DNA of 64,000 nucleotides. It comes from JBBROS01 sp963752225 (GTDB taxonomy: Bacteria > Pseudomonadota > Alphaproteobacteria > Acetobacterales > Acetobacteraceae). The notes beneath the pieces were generated by a model. That model was given only the letters and a program-made list of their open reading frames with translations. It made no database searches and had not been told where the DNA came from. The translations under genes were made by a program, and so were the position numbers. Positions 39,244 through 47,923 of the stretch are shown here, in pieces; position 1 is the first letter of the stretch; each line of letters begins with the position of its first letter. The stretch lies in contig CAVVXS010000007.1 in the NCBI GenBank assembly GCA_963752225.1, forward strand, positions 682,001 to 746,000, given 5' to 3'.

Positions 39244-40749
39244 ATGTCCGAAACCGCCACGCTCCCCGTCGCCCGCCGCCCGAGCGAGGTCGAGCACTTC
39301 GACGTCATCGTCGTCGGCGCGGGGATCTCCGGCGTCGGCGCCGGCTACCACCTCGTCACGCAATGCCCCGGAACCCGCTTCCTGGTGCTCGAGGAACAGG
39401 GCGGCTTCGGCGGGACCTGGCGCACCCACCGCTTTCCCGGCATCCGCTCCGACAGCGACCTTTATACGTTTGGATACCGCTTCAAGCCCTGGGTCGGCGC
39501 GCCGATCGCGACCGCCGACAAGATCCTGAACTACATGGGCGAGGTGATCGACGAGAACGATCTCGGCCGGCACATCCGCTACCACCACAAGATCAGAGCC
39601 GCGTCCTGGTCGAGCGCCGACAATCTTTGGACTCTCGACATCACCCGCACCGACACCGGCGATGCGATCCGGGTCACGACCGGTTTCCTGTGGATGTGCC
39701 AGGGCTACTATCGGCACTCGGAGGGCTACACGCCGGAATGGCCCGGCATGGCGGAGTTCACCGGCCGCATCGTTCATCCGCAGACCTGGCCGGACGACCT
39801 CGACGTCGCCGGCAAGCGCGTCGTCGTGGTCGGCTCCGGCGCGACCGCGGCCACGATCGTGCCGTCGCTCGCCGGGCGCTGCGAGCACGTGACGATGCTG
39901 CAGCGGTCGCCGACCTGGTTCCGTACCGGGCGCAACGCGATCGAGATCGCCGACGAACTGCGAGGTCTCGGCATCGACGAGAGCTGGATCCACGAGGTGG
40001 TGCGGCGCAAGATCCAGCAGGAGCAAGCGAAGTTCACCCGCCGCACCTTCACCGAACCCGACAAGGTCCGGGAGGAGCTGCTCGAGCAAGCCCGGCTGCA
40101 CCTTGGGCCCGACGTCGATGTGGACACGCATTTTACGCCGAGCTACCGGCCTTGGCAGCAGCGGCTCGCGTTCATCCCCGACGCCGATCTGTTCCAGGCG
40201 ATCCGCTCCGGCCAGGCGTCGGTGGCGACCGATCAGATCGAGCGCTTCACCGCGACCGGTCTGCAGCTCGCGTCCGGCGCCCATCTGCCGGCCGACATCG
40301 TGGTCACGGCGACCGGGTTCCACCTGAATGTGCTGGGCGACATCGCCTTCAGCATCGACGGCGAAGACCTGGTGTTCTCCGATACCGTCACCTACCGCGG
40401 CATGATGTTCACCGGGGTCCCGAACCTCGTCTGGGTGTTCGGCTATTTCCGCGCGAGCTGGACGTTGCGGGCCGACCTGGTCGCCGATTTCGTCTGCCGG
40501 CTGCTGCGGCACATGCGGGCGCGCAATGCCCGCAAGGTGACGGTTGCGCTCCGGCCCGAGGACGCGGACATGAAGCTGGGGCCATGGATGGACACCGAGG
40601 ACTTCAATCCCGGCTACCTGCGGCGCGGCATGCATCTGCTGCCGAAGCGCGGCGACAAGCCGGAATGGCAGCACACCCAGGATCATTGGGCGGAAAAGGA
40701 CGCCTTTCCCGCCATCGACCTCGACGACCCGGCGTTCATTTATCGCTGA
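39244..40749 (+). CDS. Flavin-containing monooxygenase (Baeyer-Villiger type)
   Basis: 501 residues. FAD motif VIVVGAGISGVGAGYHL near 24; the class B signature region GGFGGTWRTHRFPGIRSDSDLYTFGYRFKPW near 57-87; NADPH motif VVVVGSGATAATIVPSLAG near 196; and VVTATGFHLNV near 357. Such enzymes oxidise ketones to esters or lactones, or N and S atoms. The variant RTHRFPGIRSDS is typical of a subgroup with steroid or long-chain ketone substrates, which I can only suggest. GGAG eight bases before ATG 39244. It follows the DUF2236 gene closely, and a small GGGGC/GCCCC hairpin follows it. Confidence 0.9.
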   Translation: MSETATLPVARRPSEVEHFDVIVVGAGISGVGAGYHLVTQCPGTRFLVLEEQGGFGGTWRTHRFPGIRSDSDLYTFGYRFKPWVGAPIATADKILNYMGEVIDENDLGRHIRYHHKIRAASWSSADNLWTLDITRTDTGDAIRVTTGFLWMCQGYYRHSEGYTPEWPGMAEFTGRIVHPQTWPDDLDVAGKRVVVVGSGATAATIVPSLAGRCEHVTMLQRSPTWFRTGRNAIEIADELRGLGIDESWIHEVVRRKIQQEQAKFTRRTFTEPDKVREELLEQARLHLGPDVDVDTHFTPSYRPWQQRLAFIPDADLFQAIRSGQASVATDQIERFTATGLQLASGAHLPADIVVTATGFHLNVLGDIAFSIDGEDLVFSDTVTYRGMMFTGVPNLVWVFGYFRASWTLRADLVADFVCRLLRHMRARNARKVTVALRPEDADMKLGPWMDTEDFNPGYLRRGMHLLPKRGDKPEWQHTQDHWAEKDAFPAIDLDDPAFIYR

Positions 40750-40751
40750 CC

Positions 40752-40764
40752 GGGGCTCTGCCCC
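40752..40764. terminator. Short GC hairpin between convergent genes
   Basis: GGGGC-TCT-GCCCC at 40752-40764, two bases after the monooxygenase stop, in the 51-base gap before the convergent SDR gene (stop at 40801). The stem is five base pairs with a 3-base loop and no T run, so it is at best a weak terminator; similar short palindromes are frequent in GC-rich genomes. Confidence 0.35.
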
Positions 40765-40800
40765 TGAATCCCGCTGAGGCCGGCGGCCCCAGACCCGCGG

Positions 40801-41619
40801 TCAGGGCATCGCCGCCGAGATGCCGCCATCGACGACGAGTTCGGTTCCGGTGATGTGCCGGGCTTCGTCGGATGCGAGGAACAGCACCGCGTGCGCGACG
40901 TCCCAGGCGTCGCCCATCTTGCCCATCGGCACCTGGGCGTTGCGGCGGGCGATCAATTGCTCGGCGTCGTTGGCGCCGAGCTGACGCACCAGCCGGGCTT
41001 CGACCAGCGGCGTGTGCATCAGGCCGGGCACGATCGTGTTGCAGCGCACGCCGGCCTGCGCGTGCTCCATCGCAATCGACTTCGACATCGCGATCACGCC
41101 ATATTTCGCCGCGCTGTAAGCGACATGGGGCCGCCCCGCGCTCATCCGCAGCGCGGCAATCGACGACAGGTTGACGATGGCGCCGCGTCCCTGCCGCCGC
41201 AGATGCGGCAAGGCGAACTTGCAGCACAGGAAGGCGCTGCGCAGGTTGAGGTCGAGCTGCCGGTCCCAGTCCGCTTCGGCCATGCTTTCGGCGCCGCCGG
41301 GATGCGAGCCGCCGACATTGTTGACCAGGATGTCGAGCCGCCCGTGCGCGGCGATCGAGGCATCGACCGCCGCCGCCACCTCGCCCGCCACGGTGACGTC
41401 CGCGACGTGCGCAGTGGCGGTGCCGCCCTCGGCCCGGATGATCGCCAGCGTTTCCTCGACCGCCTCGGCGCGGTTGTCGACCGCGAACACGGCCGCACCC
41501 TGCCGTGCCAGCAGCACCGCGGTGGCCTTGCCATTGCCCCAGCCCGGTCCGGCCGAGCCGGCGCCGGTGACAATCGCCGCCTTGCCGTCGAGCCGGAAGA
41601 TGCCGCGCGTGCCGCTCAT
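40801..41619 (-). CDS. Short-chain dehydrogenase/reductase (SDR)
   Basis: 272 residues, classical SDR. NAD(P) motif AAIVTGAGSAGPGWGNGKATAVLLARQGA, where the usual TGxxxGIG is replaced by TGAGSAGPGWGNG (a longer loop), LVNNVGGSHPG near 95, and catalytic YSAAKYGV (Tyr and Lys) near 165 with Ser in LSSIAALRMS. DVA at position 67 and the Asp at the end of strand two (AVDNRAE) suggest NAD rather than NADP. It oxidises a secondary alcohol or reduces a ketone; the substrate is unknown. It lies 8 bases after the serine hydrolase gene, and their products may work together. Confidence 0.9.
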   Translation of the reverse strand: MSGTRGIFRLDGKAAIVTGAGSAGPGWGNGKATAVLLARQGAAVFAVDNRAEAVEETLAIIRAEGGTATAHVADVTVAGEVAAAVDASIAAHGRLDILVNNVGGSHPGGAESMAEADWDRQLDLNLRSAFLCCKFALPHLRRQGRGAIVNLSSIAALRMSAGRPHVAYSAAKYGVIAMSKSIAMEHAQAGVRCNTIVPGLMHTPLVEARLVRQLGANDAEQLIARRNAQVPMGKMGDAWDVAHAVLFLASDEARHITGTELVVDGGISAAMP

Positions 41620-41627
41620 GCCGGGAC

Positions 41628-42911
41628 TTATGCCGCGCCCAAGGCGTCGTACAGGCTCCGCTCGTACTGGCCGTACAGCCGCATCGTCGGCACGTCGCCG
41701 AACGGCAGCACCTGGGTCATGATGACGGCGGCGAGGTCGCGGGCCGGGTCGATCCAGTAATGGGTGTTGAACAGCCCGGCCCAGGTCAGGCTGCCGGCGC
41801 TGCGCCCATTGGGGCCGGGCTGCATGTTGATCATGTACCCGAGTCCCCACTTCAGGCTTCGGCCCGGGAAGAAGTCGACGTCGGTCGAGCGGGCGGGCAG
41901 GGTGGTCTTCAGGATCCCGGCCTCGAGATCGCCGATCTGGTTCGTGTTCATCGATGTGACCGTCTCGGCGCGCAGGATGCGCGTGCCGTTCAGGGCGCCG
42001 CCGCCCAGCACCGCCCGCAGCAGCGTCATGTAGTCGGACGCGGTGGAGTAGAGGCCGCCGCCGCCGGCCCAGAACTCCGGCGTGAACAGCGTCTCCAGCG
42101 GTTGCGGCTGCAGCGAGCCGTCCGGCATGCGTTGGTGGTAGCTGGTCTGCCGCGCGCGCTGTTCGGGGGTGGGCGAGAACGAGGTGTCCTTCATGCCGAG
42201 TGGCCCGGTCACGTGCTCGGCGAAGTAGGCGTCGAGCTTCTGCCCGCTCACCCGTTCGATGATCTGCCCGACCCAATCGATGTTGATGCCGTATTCCCAG
42301 CGGGCGCCCGGGTCGAACACCAACGGCAGCCGCAGCGAGGCGAGCTTGCCGGTGCTGGTGGACGGCATGCCGCTCACCCCCACGTAGCGGGCGGTGTTGG
42401 CGTCCCACTGCTCGTAGCTGAACCCGGCCGTATGGGTCAGCAAGTGGCGCAGGGTGATCGGCCCCTTGGCCGGGCGGAGCTTGGGCGCGCCGCCCGCGTC
42501 GAAGCCGTCCAGGACCTGCGGTGCGCTCAAGGCCGCGTCGATGGGCGGCACCGGCTCGTTCAGCGCCAGCCGGCCTTGCTCGACCAGCTGCATCGCCGCG
42601 ATCGAGGTCACGAGCTTGGTCATCGAAGCGATGCGGAACAGCGTGTCGAGCGTCATCGCCGGTCCGCGCGCGAGATCGCGAGTCCCGAACGCGGCTTCGT
42701 AGAACACTCCCTTGCCGTTGGCTGCCATGGCGACGACGCCGGGCACCTCGTGCGCGTCGGTGGCCCGGCGCAGCACGGCGTCGATCCCGCCGCGCGGCAC
42801 CGTCTCGCCGGCGGTCGCGGCCTGGGCGGGGAGGCTGCCGGCCCCCAACCCGAGCGAGCATGCCGCCGCCGCCCCAAGCACCTCACGCCGTCCCGGTTCC
42901 ATGTTCGGCAT
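41628..42911 (-). CDS. Beta-lactamase-fold serine hydrolase, Tat-exported
   Basis: 427 residues. An N-terminal RREVLGAAAACSLGLGAGSLPAQAA is a twin-arginine-like export signal. The serine nucleophile motif FRIASMTKLVTSIAAMQLVEQG (S-x-x-K) is present near 92; the usual YxN is replaced by EYGIN near 200, and the C-terminal part is FNTHYWIDP. Such class C beta-lactamase-like proteins act as esterases, D-aminopeptidases or lactonases; without the Asn a true beta-lactamase is unlikely. ATG 42911 follows AAGGGAGG; ATG 42902 is a second choice. It is 8 bases upstream of the SDR gene on the same strand. Confidence 0.85.
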   Translation of the reverse strand: MPNMEPGRREVLGAAAACSLGLGAGSLPAQAATAGETVPRGGIDAVLRRATDAHEVPGVVAMAANGKGVFYEAAFGTRDLARGPAMTLDTLFRIASMTKLVTSIAAMQLVEQGRLALNEPVPPIDAALSAPQVLDGFDAGGAPKLRPAKGPITLRHLLTHTAGFSYEQWDANTARYVGVSGMPSTSTGKLASLRLPLVFDPGARWEYGINIDWVGQIIERVSGQKLDAYFAEHVTGPLGMKDTSFSPTPEQRARQTSYHQRMPDGSLQPQPLETLFTPEFWAGGGGLYSTASDYMTLLRAVLGGGALNGTRILRAETVTSMNTNQIGDLEAGILKTTLPARSTDVDFFPGRSLKWGLGYMINMQPGPNGRSAGSLTWAGLFNTHYWIDPARDLAAVIMTQVLPFGDVPTMRLYGQYERSLYDALGAA

Positions 42912-43109
42912 CACACGATCCTCCCTTGCGGTTCCCGCGCCGCCTTTGCGGCGGTTCGTTGCTGGTCGATGCGGGAGACCCCACGCTATGGGACGCGGGT
43001 TGGCGACGCAATGCGCGCGGCAGCGGTAGGCGTCGGCGCCCAGGGTGCGCGTCTGAGCGGTATGGCCGGGGCGTTGCCGGCCGGGCGCCAGCCGGTCCAT
43101 CGTGCCGCC

Positions 43110-43580
43110 ATGAGCCGTGCATTCGTGTCCGAGGACGCCGCCGACAAGAACGCCGCCGCGCTGCCGGAACGCCCGGTCAGCAACGCGCCCAACCTCGTGA
43201 CCCGGCATGGCCTCGAACGCATCGACACCGAGGTCGCCCGCCTGACCGCCCTGATGGAGCGCGCGGCCGCCGACGACCCGGCGCGGGCGGCGGCCGCTCG
43301 AGACCTGCGTTATTGGCGGGCGCGACGCGCCACCGCCCAGCTTATCGAGCCGCCGCCTGCGCCGGAGGTGGCCGGGTTCGGTTGCCTGGTGACGATCCGC
43401 CGCGCTGACGGCAGCGAAGCCAGCTACCGCATCGTCGGCGAGGACGAGGCGGATCCGGCGCGGGGTCTGCTGGCGTGGACGTCGCCGCTGGCGCAAGCGC
43501 TGACCGGCGCCGAGCCCGGCGACGTCGTCGAGCCGGCAGGCGGGCGGCCGGTCGTAACCGTGGTGCGCGTGGCGGCCTGA
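43110..43580 (+). CDS. GreA/GreB-family transcription elongation factor-like protein
   Basis: 156 residues. The N-terminal half is a helical hairpin (LVTRHGLERIDTEVARLTALMERAAADDPARAAAARDLRYWRARRATAQL), and the C-terminal half is the Gre domain (VAGFGCLVTIRRADGSEASYRIVGEDEADPARGLLAWTSPLAQALTGAEPGDVVE). GreA/B proteins enter the RNA polymerase secondary channel and rescue stalled complexes; the acidic tip in the coiled-coil is not clearly conserved here (ERAAADDPAR), so this may be a GreB-like paralog with another role. Start ATG 43110; the large open frame upstream to 41760 is antisense to the hydrolase. Confidence 0.8.
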   Translation: MSRAFVSEDAADKNAAALPERPVSNAPNLVTRHGLERIDTEVARLTALMERAAADDPARAAAARDLRYWRARRATAQLIEPPPAPEVAGFGCLVTIRRADGSEASYRIVGEDEADPARGLLAWTSPLAQALTGAEPGDVVEPAGGRPVVTVVRVAA

Positions 43581-44158
43581 GGGCCACCCCGCCGGTCTTG
43601 GTTCGGACGGCGCTTGTGGGTTCAGCGCAACAGTGCCGGAAGGAAGGGGCCTGGTCGGCCGATGAGCGCGTCTTTCCTCGGGCGTGAGAATTGCGCCGCC
43701 GCCGCGGCCCGTGTCACTTCCTCCAGCACGGGGAGGCGGCGAGGATAACGCGGGCGACACGACGTCCGGCGCCGCACGGGATCGACCTACTCACCCGAAC
43801 GGGCGCAACGCCCCCGCGTTATTTGGAATTGGTGTGGACGGTCCGAGCGGCCGGCTCGTTTTATGGCCGCGGCCTAAAAATTGCCGCGTTGTTGGTCAGG
43901 ATGGATCTAACGGGATGTTCATTACCACCGCGCGGTTTTGGCGCATCTGTAAGGACTAACCTAACGGATGCGGAGGGTTGGGTGAACGCGTTGAGGCGCA
44001 CCTCAACGCTGCAGATATTGCAAGTACGAAATGTGAGCTATTCACAAAGATTTTGTTTTCACGGTGGATTGACACTAGCTAAGAACGCCACAGATCGTTG
44101 CTGATCTAATACGAAATGGCGTCGGGCACGTGACCAAAGGTTTCGAGGAGCTTCAGTG
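43581..44158 (+). other. Intergenic leader, 578 bases, AT-richer toward its end
   Basis: This is the longest gap in the window. The first 200 bases are GC-rich; from about 43870 the composition falls to near 50% GC, unlike the surroundings. Frames of 91 and 137 codons here have no ribosome site and Arg/Pro/Gly-heavy or unlike-protein composition. It holds a 9-bp hairpin at 43988-44009 and a TTGACA at 44069-44074 without a good -10. The flavoprotein gene that follows has GAGGAG at 44145-44150. It is probably the promoter/leader of the cassette 44159-47893. Confidence 0.6.
43988..44009. promoter_or_regulatory. Perfect 9-bp inverted repeat with 4-base loop
   Basis: GCGTTGAGG (43988-43996), CGCA, CCTCAACGC (44001-44009). 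It stands 150 bases before the cassette start in the AT-richer leader. It could be an operator or an attenuator hairpin; no T run follows, so a plain terminator for the GreA/GreB-like gene is less likely given that it is 400 bases away. Confidence 0.4.
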
Positions 44159-45556
44159 ATGCGGACTCAGCCCAAGTACCTAGGCTTGGTGATCGTCGGC
44201 GGCGGCCCGGCCGGGTTGGCGCCGTTGCTCGCCGCGCATCGGACGGGCGAGCTGGCAGCCCTGCTCGACGGCGGGGTCGCGATCATTGAGCAATCGGGCC
44301 GGCTCGGCTGCGGCTCGATCGGCGGGTACGGCATCAACTCCGACAGCAGCGGCCGGACCTTCGTCGATTGCTTGCTGGCCGACACCGAGACCGAGCTGAC
44401 CCGGCTCAACGACCATCCGCTAACCCAGAAGCTCGCCGAGGCCGGCGATGGTGCAGTCGCGCTGCGTGACGCCGGGCGCTTCCTCGGCTTGGTCGGCGAC
44501 GCGATGGAGCGGATCATTGCCGAGCATCCCGCGAGCCAGGTGCTTGCCGATCATCATGTCGTCGCCGCAACCCGCGTTGCCGACGGGTGGAGCGTGCACC
44601 TGCGCCACGCCGGCACCGGACAGGAACAAACGCTGCTGACGCGCAACGTCGTCGTCGCGACCGGGGCGCATCAGCCGATCGAGCGCCTCGCGGCCGAGAT
44701 GGTGGGCGGAGTGTCCCTGCTGGAACGCTGCGGCGACCGCTTGATGCAGTCCGGCGACGTGCTGGCCACGGGCGGGCTCGCGCATGTCGCCGACTTGCTG
44801 CAAGGCAAGCAGGAGCCCCGCGTAGTGGTCGTTGGCGGCTCGACCAGTGCCGCGGCTGTCGCCCATGCGCTGCTGAACCGCATGCCGCGGGTGTCGTTCG
44901 GCGCCGGCGGCGTGTCGCTCCTGCACCGCCGCCCGCTGCGCATCTATTACCCCGACCGCGCCTCGGCATTGGCCGAAGACTATTCCGAGTGGTCCGAGGA
45001 CGACATCTGCCCGATCAGCGGCAAGGTGTTTCGCTTTGCCGGCTTCCGGCTCGACTCGCGTGAGCTCGTCATGCAGGCGCGCGGCCTTGGCGGACGCCCG
45101 CCGGAGCCGCGGCTGCGCCTGCATCAGCTCGCTGCCGATGACGCAGAAGCGGCGCGCCTGCTCGACGAGGCCGATCTCGTTATCGCCGCGCTCGGTTATC
45201 GCCCGCGCGGCCTGGCCGTCCACGACCGCAACGGCGAACCGATCACCTTGCTGTCGCAAACCGGTCCGCAGCGGCCGATGGTCGACGGGCTGTGCCGCGT
45301 GCTGGACGCCGGCGAGCAGCCGATCCCCGGCTTATTCGGCATCGGTCTTGCGGCCGGCTTCGTTCCGCGCGGCAAGTTGGGGGGCGAAGCGAGCTTCCGC
45401 GGCCAGGCCAATGGGCTTTGGCTGTGGCAGCACGACGTCGGCTCGCTGATCGTCAACGCGGTGCTCTCCGCCATCGATCCGGCGCCCTTGCTGCTCGACG
45501 CGGCTGCATCGGCGAAGGTTTCCCTCAACGAGCCCGCGGTCGCCGAGGTGGCCTGA
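44159..45556 (+). CDS. FAD/NAD(P)-binding oxidoreductase, unknown substrate
   Basis: 465 residues. The first Rossmann motif is LVIVGGGPAGLAPLLAAHR (FAD, about 9-27) and the second is RVVVVGGSTSAAAVAHALL (NAD(P), near 220); the C-terminal flavin part is PIPGLFGIGLAAGFVP. This pairing resembles class B flavin monooxygenases and pyridine-nucleotide-disulfide-type oxidoreductases, but no redox CxxC or FMO signature is seen; GRLGCGSIGGYGINSDSSG is peculiar to it. GAGGAG is 8 bases before ATG 44159. It leads a three-gene cassette with a DegT aminotransferase (1 base gap) and a putative glycosyltransferase. It may oxidise an amino sugar or nucleotide, which is inference. Confidence 0.75.
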   Translation: MRTQPKYLGLVIVGGGPAGLAPLLAAHRTGELAALLDGGVAIIEQSGRLGCGSIGGYGINSDSSGRTFVDCLLADTETELTRLNDHPLTQKLAEAGDGAVALRDAGRFLGLVGDAMERIIAEHPASQVLADHHVVAATRVADGWSVHLRHAGTGQEQTLLTRNVVVATGAHQPIERLAAEMVGGVSLLERCGDRLMQSGDVLATGGLAHVADLLQGKQEPRVVVVGGSTSAAAVAHALLNRMPRVSFGAGGVSLLHRRPLRIYYPDRASALAEDYSEWSEDDICPISGKVFRFAGFRLDSRELVMQARGLGGRPPEPRLRLHQLAADDAEAARLLDEADLVIAALGYRPRGLAVHDRNGEPITLLSQTGPQRPMVDGLCRVLDAGEQPIPGLFGIGLAAGFVPRGKLGGEASFRGQANGLWLWQHDVGSLIVNAVLSAIDPAPLLLDAAASAKVSLNEPAVAEVA

Positions 45557-45557
45557 C

Positions 45558-46793
45558 ATGTCCGTGCCCTTGATCCGGCCGAACCCGCCCCGGCTGAGCC
45601 AGGCCGCCGACCGCCTCCGCGCCATCGAGGAGAGCGGCATCTTCAGCAACTTCGGACCCGCCAACACCACGTTCGAGCAGGACATGGTCGCCCGTATGTT
45701 TGGCGGTGAAGGCGGCTGCATGACCGTCTGCAACGCCACCATCGGCCTGATGCTGGCGGTGCAGCAGGCGATCGGCGGCCGTCCGACCGGGACCAAATAC
45801 GCGCTGATGCCGTCCTTCACCTTCGCCGCCGCCGCACATGCGGCCATGTGGTGCGGGCTGACGCCGCTGTTCTGCGACATCGACCCGGCGACCTGGACCG
45901 CCTGTCCGGACCACGAGGAGCGGCTGATCGCGCAGTACGGCGCCGACATTGCCGTGGTGATGCCGTACGCCACGTTCGGTTTCGACCTCGACCTCTCGCG
46001 CTACACCGCGCTGACCGCGCGCCACGGCATTCCCGTGGTGGTGGACGCCGCCGCCTCGCTCGGCACCGTCTCGGCCGACGGCCGCGGCTACGGCGCCGGG
46101 TATCGCGGGCTGATCGTCTACTCGATGCATGCCACCAAGTCGTTCGCGACCGGCGAGGGCGGGGTGATCTACAGCGCCGACCCCGCCGCGATCGCGACGT
46201 TGCGGCAGATGTGCAACTTCGGCTTCGGCCGGCCGCGCGTCGCGACCATGCCGGGGCTGAACGCCAAGCTCAGCGAGGTGAGCGCCCTCGTCGCGCACCT
46301 GCGGCTGGGCGAGAACGACGCGATGCTGGCGCGCCGATCGGCGTTGATGCAGGGCTACCGCGATGCCCTGCCGGAGCTGACCTTCCAAACTCAGCCGCCG
46401 GGTCACCAGGCGCACCAGTTCGCGCCCGCGATGCTGCCCCGAATGCTGGCGGCCCACCGGTCCGACCTGGTCGCTGCGGTGCAGCAGCGCGGCATCGGCT
46501 GCGCGACCTACTTCAGCCCGCACGTGCTGCAGCAGGATTACTTCGCCGGCTTCACCCTCGGCGGCGCGCTGCCGGTGTCGGACGACGTCGGCGCCCGCAT
46601 CATCAGCCTGCCGCTGTTCGACAGCATGACCGAAGCCGACCTGGCCGAAGTGGTCACCGTGCTGCGCGAGGAGATGGCCCGGTTCGCGCGGCCTGTGCGC
46701 AGGAGCCTGGTGTCGCGTTCGGCCGCCTCGCTGCAGCCCGCCTTGGCCGCCGGCCCGGCGGCGTCGGCCGTCCTCGCGGGCCTGGCGACATGA
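45558..46793 (+). CDS. DegT/DnrJ/EryC1/StrS-family aminotransferase
   Basis: 411 residues, a PLP enzyme that puts amino groups on keto-sugars, usually nucleotide-linked. The Schiff-base lysine lies in MHATKSFATGEGGVI (about Lys194), the cofactor Asp in VVVDAAASLG (about Asp163), and PSFTFAAAAHAAMWCGLTPLFCDID near 85 is the usual substrate region. The N terminus RPNPPRLSQAADRLRAIEESGIFSNFGPANTTFEQDMVA fits the family. The C-terminal 30 residues are Ala-rich and not conserved. One base separates it from the flavoprotein gene; ATGA at 46790 could start the next reading frame. Confidence 0.9.
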   Translation: MSVPLIRPNPPRLSQAADRLRAIEESGIFSNFGPANTTFEQDMVARMFGGEGGCMTVCNATIGLMLAVQQAIGGRPTGTKYALMPSFTFAAAAHAAMWCGLTPLFCDIDPATWTACPDHEERLIAQYGADIAVVMPYATFGFDLDLSRYTALTARHGIPVVVDAAASLGTVSADGRGYGAGYRGLIVYSMHATKSFATGEGGVIYSADPAAIATLRQMCNFGFGRPRVATMPGLNAKLSEVSALVAHLRLGENDAMLARRSALMQGYRDALPELTFQTQPPGHQAHQFAPAMLPRMLAAHRSDLVAAVQQRGIGCATYFSPHVLQQDYFAGFTLGGALPVSDDVGARIISLPLFDSMTEADLAEVVTVLREEMARFARPVRRSLVSRSAASLQPALAAGPAASAVLAGLAT

Positions 46794-46867
46794 CGCGAGC
46801 CAGCGGCAGCAACGGTCCGGCCAGGCCGAACTCATCGTCCCATTCCAGCCAAGACGGGTCCACTCCC

Positions 46868-47893
46868 ATGCGCTTCGCCGTCGTCTTCAAGACCTACACC
46901 TGGGACCCGTTCGTGCAGCGACAGGCAACCCGCTGCCAGGCAGTGTGCGGCTCGGGCGACTTCTTCGTCTCGGTGGACGAGACCAACGGCTCGGTCGGGC
47001 CGGTGCCGTTCGACCGCGTCGTCCGCACCAGCAACGCCGAGATCGTTTCGATGGGGTTCGCCGACCGCTTCGAGCGGGGTTCGCTGTTGTGGTGGAATCC
47101 GGACTACGCGCACTACCAGTTCCAGGAGCGGCATCCCGACTACGACTACTACGTGTTCGTCGAATACGACGTCGTGGTGCGGATGAACTTCGAGCAGCTG
47201 ATCACCCGCATGGCCGCCGAAGGGACCGAGGTGCTGCATCTCCCGATCGGCACGCAAAAGCACGACTGGTTCTGGACCATTTTTCACCGGCAAACCTACC
47301 CGCTCGAGGAGCTGCAGGGCTCGCTGATCTGCTTGACCGCGTTCTCCCGCCACGCCCTCGAGACCCTGGCCCGGCGCCGCCGTGAGATGGCGGCCGTGCC
47401 GGATATCGGCTTCTGGCCCAACGCGGAGGTGTTCATCCCGACCGAAAGCGCCCGCGCCGGCTTGCAGGCGCGCTCGCTGGAGGAGTTTGGCCAAGTCGAC
47501 GGCTATCGCTGGTTCCCGCCGTTGCTGGAAGAAGACCTCGGCAGCGTGGCTCAGGCGCCGTTCCTGCACCCGGTGCTCGACCGCAAGCGCTTCCTCACAT
47601 CGATGCTGAAGTCGACGCCTGCCGTCCGCTCCTTCCTCTACCCGCGCAGCAAGTTGTGGCGCGCGTTGCTGCGCTTCGAGGCCCGGGATTACCTGCATCG
47701 GCTGATCCCGGCGGCATATGGTCGCTGGCAGCACAACCGCCGCGACGATGCCGAGCGGGAGCCGTTGCTGCGCCGGTTCGCAGAGCCCGCGGCGGACACG
47801 GTGTCCGTCCCGCGGCCGATGCGGCGCCGGCTGGCCGGCAAGGCCTGGCGCGCCGCCGCGGCGCAGCCGGCGCGCCAAGCCGTCACGGAGTAG
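46868..47893 (+). CDS. Putative glycosyltransferase-like protein (GT-A type), unrecognised family
   Basis: 341 residues from ATG 46868. MRFAVVFKTYTWDPFVQRQATRC opens like a nucleotide-sugar binding strand, and HYQFQERHPDYDYYVFVEYDVVVRMNF near 85-115 contains an Asp-rich motif (VEYDVV) at the place of the DxD metal site. FLHPVLDRKRFL and DIGFWPNAEVFIPTE follow. The C-terminal 80 residues are Arg-rich. The frame also has an ATGA-coupled start at 46790, adding a 26-residue Ser/Gly/Pro leader; the ATG at 46868 looks better as a fold start but has only a weak ribosome site. Family not recognised; it is third in the cassette and could transfer the sugar made by the DegT gene. Confidence 0.55.
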   Translation: MRFAVVFKTYTWDPFVQRQATRCQAVCGSGDFFVSVDETNGSVGPVPFDRVVRTSNAEIVSMGFADRFERGSLLWWNPDYAHYQFQERHPDYDYYVFVEYDVVVRMNFEQLITRMAAEGTEVLHLPIGTQKHDWFWTIFHRQTYPLEELQGSLICLTAFSRHALETLARRRREMAAVPDIGFWPNAEVFIPTESARAGLQARSLEEFGQVDGYRWFPPLLEEDLGSVAQAPFLHPVLDRKRFLTSMLKSTPAVRSFLYPRSKLWRALLRFEARDYLHRLIPAAYGRWQHNRRDDAEREPLLRRFAEPAADTVSVPRPMRRRLAGKAWRAAAAQPARQAVTE

Positions 47894-47923
47894 CCGGACC
47901 CGCCGGCGCTCAGGCCATGCAGA

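Noticed and set aside
41760..43580. A 606-codon plus-strand frame
   Set aside because: Most of it is antisense to the serine hydrolase; only the last 156 codons (GreA/GreB-like) are kept.
44069..44097. TTGACA as the promoter of the 44159 cassette
   Set aside because: At 16-18 bases downstream there is no -10-like sequence, so it is only noted in the leader entry.
43684..44104. Overlapping 91- and 137-codon frames in the long gap
   Set aside because: No ribosome site, no domain, unlike-protein composition, and they disagree in frame; treated as non-coding leader.
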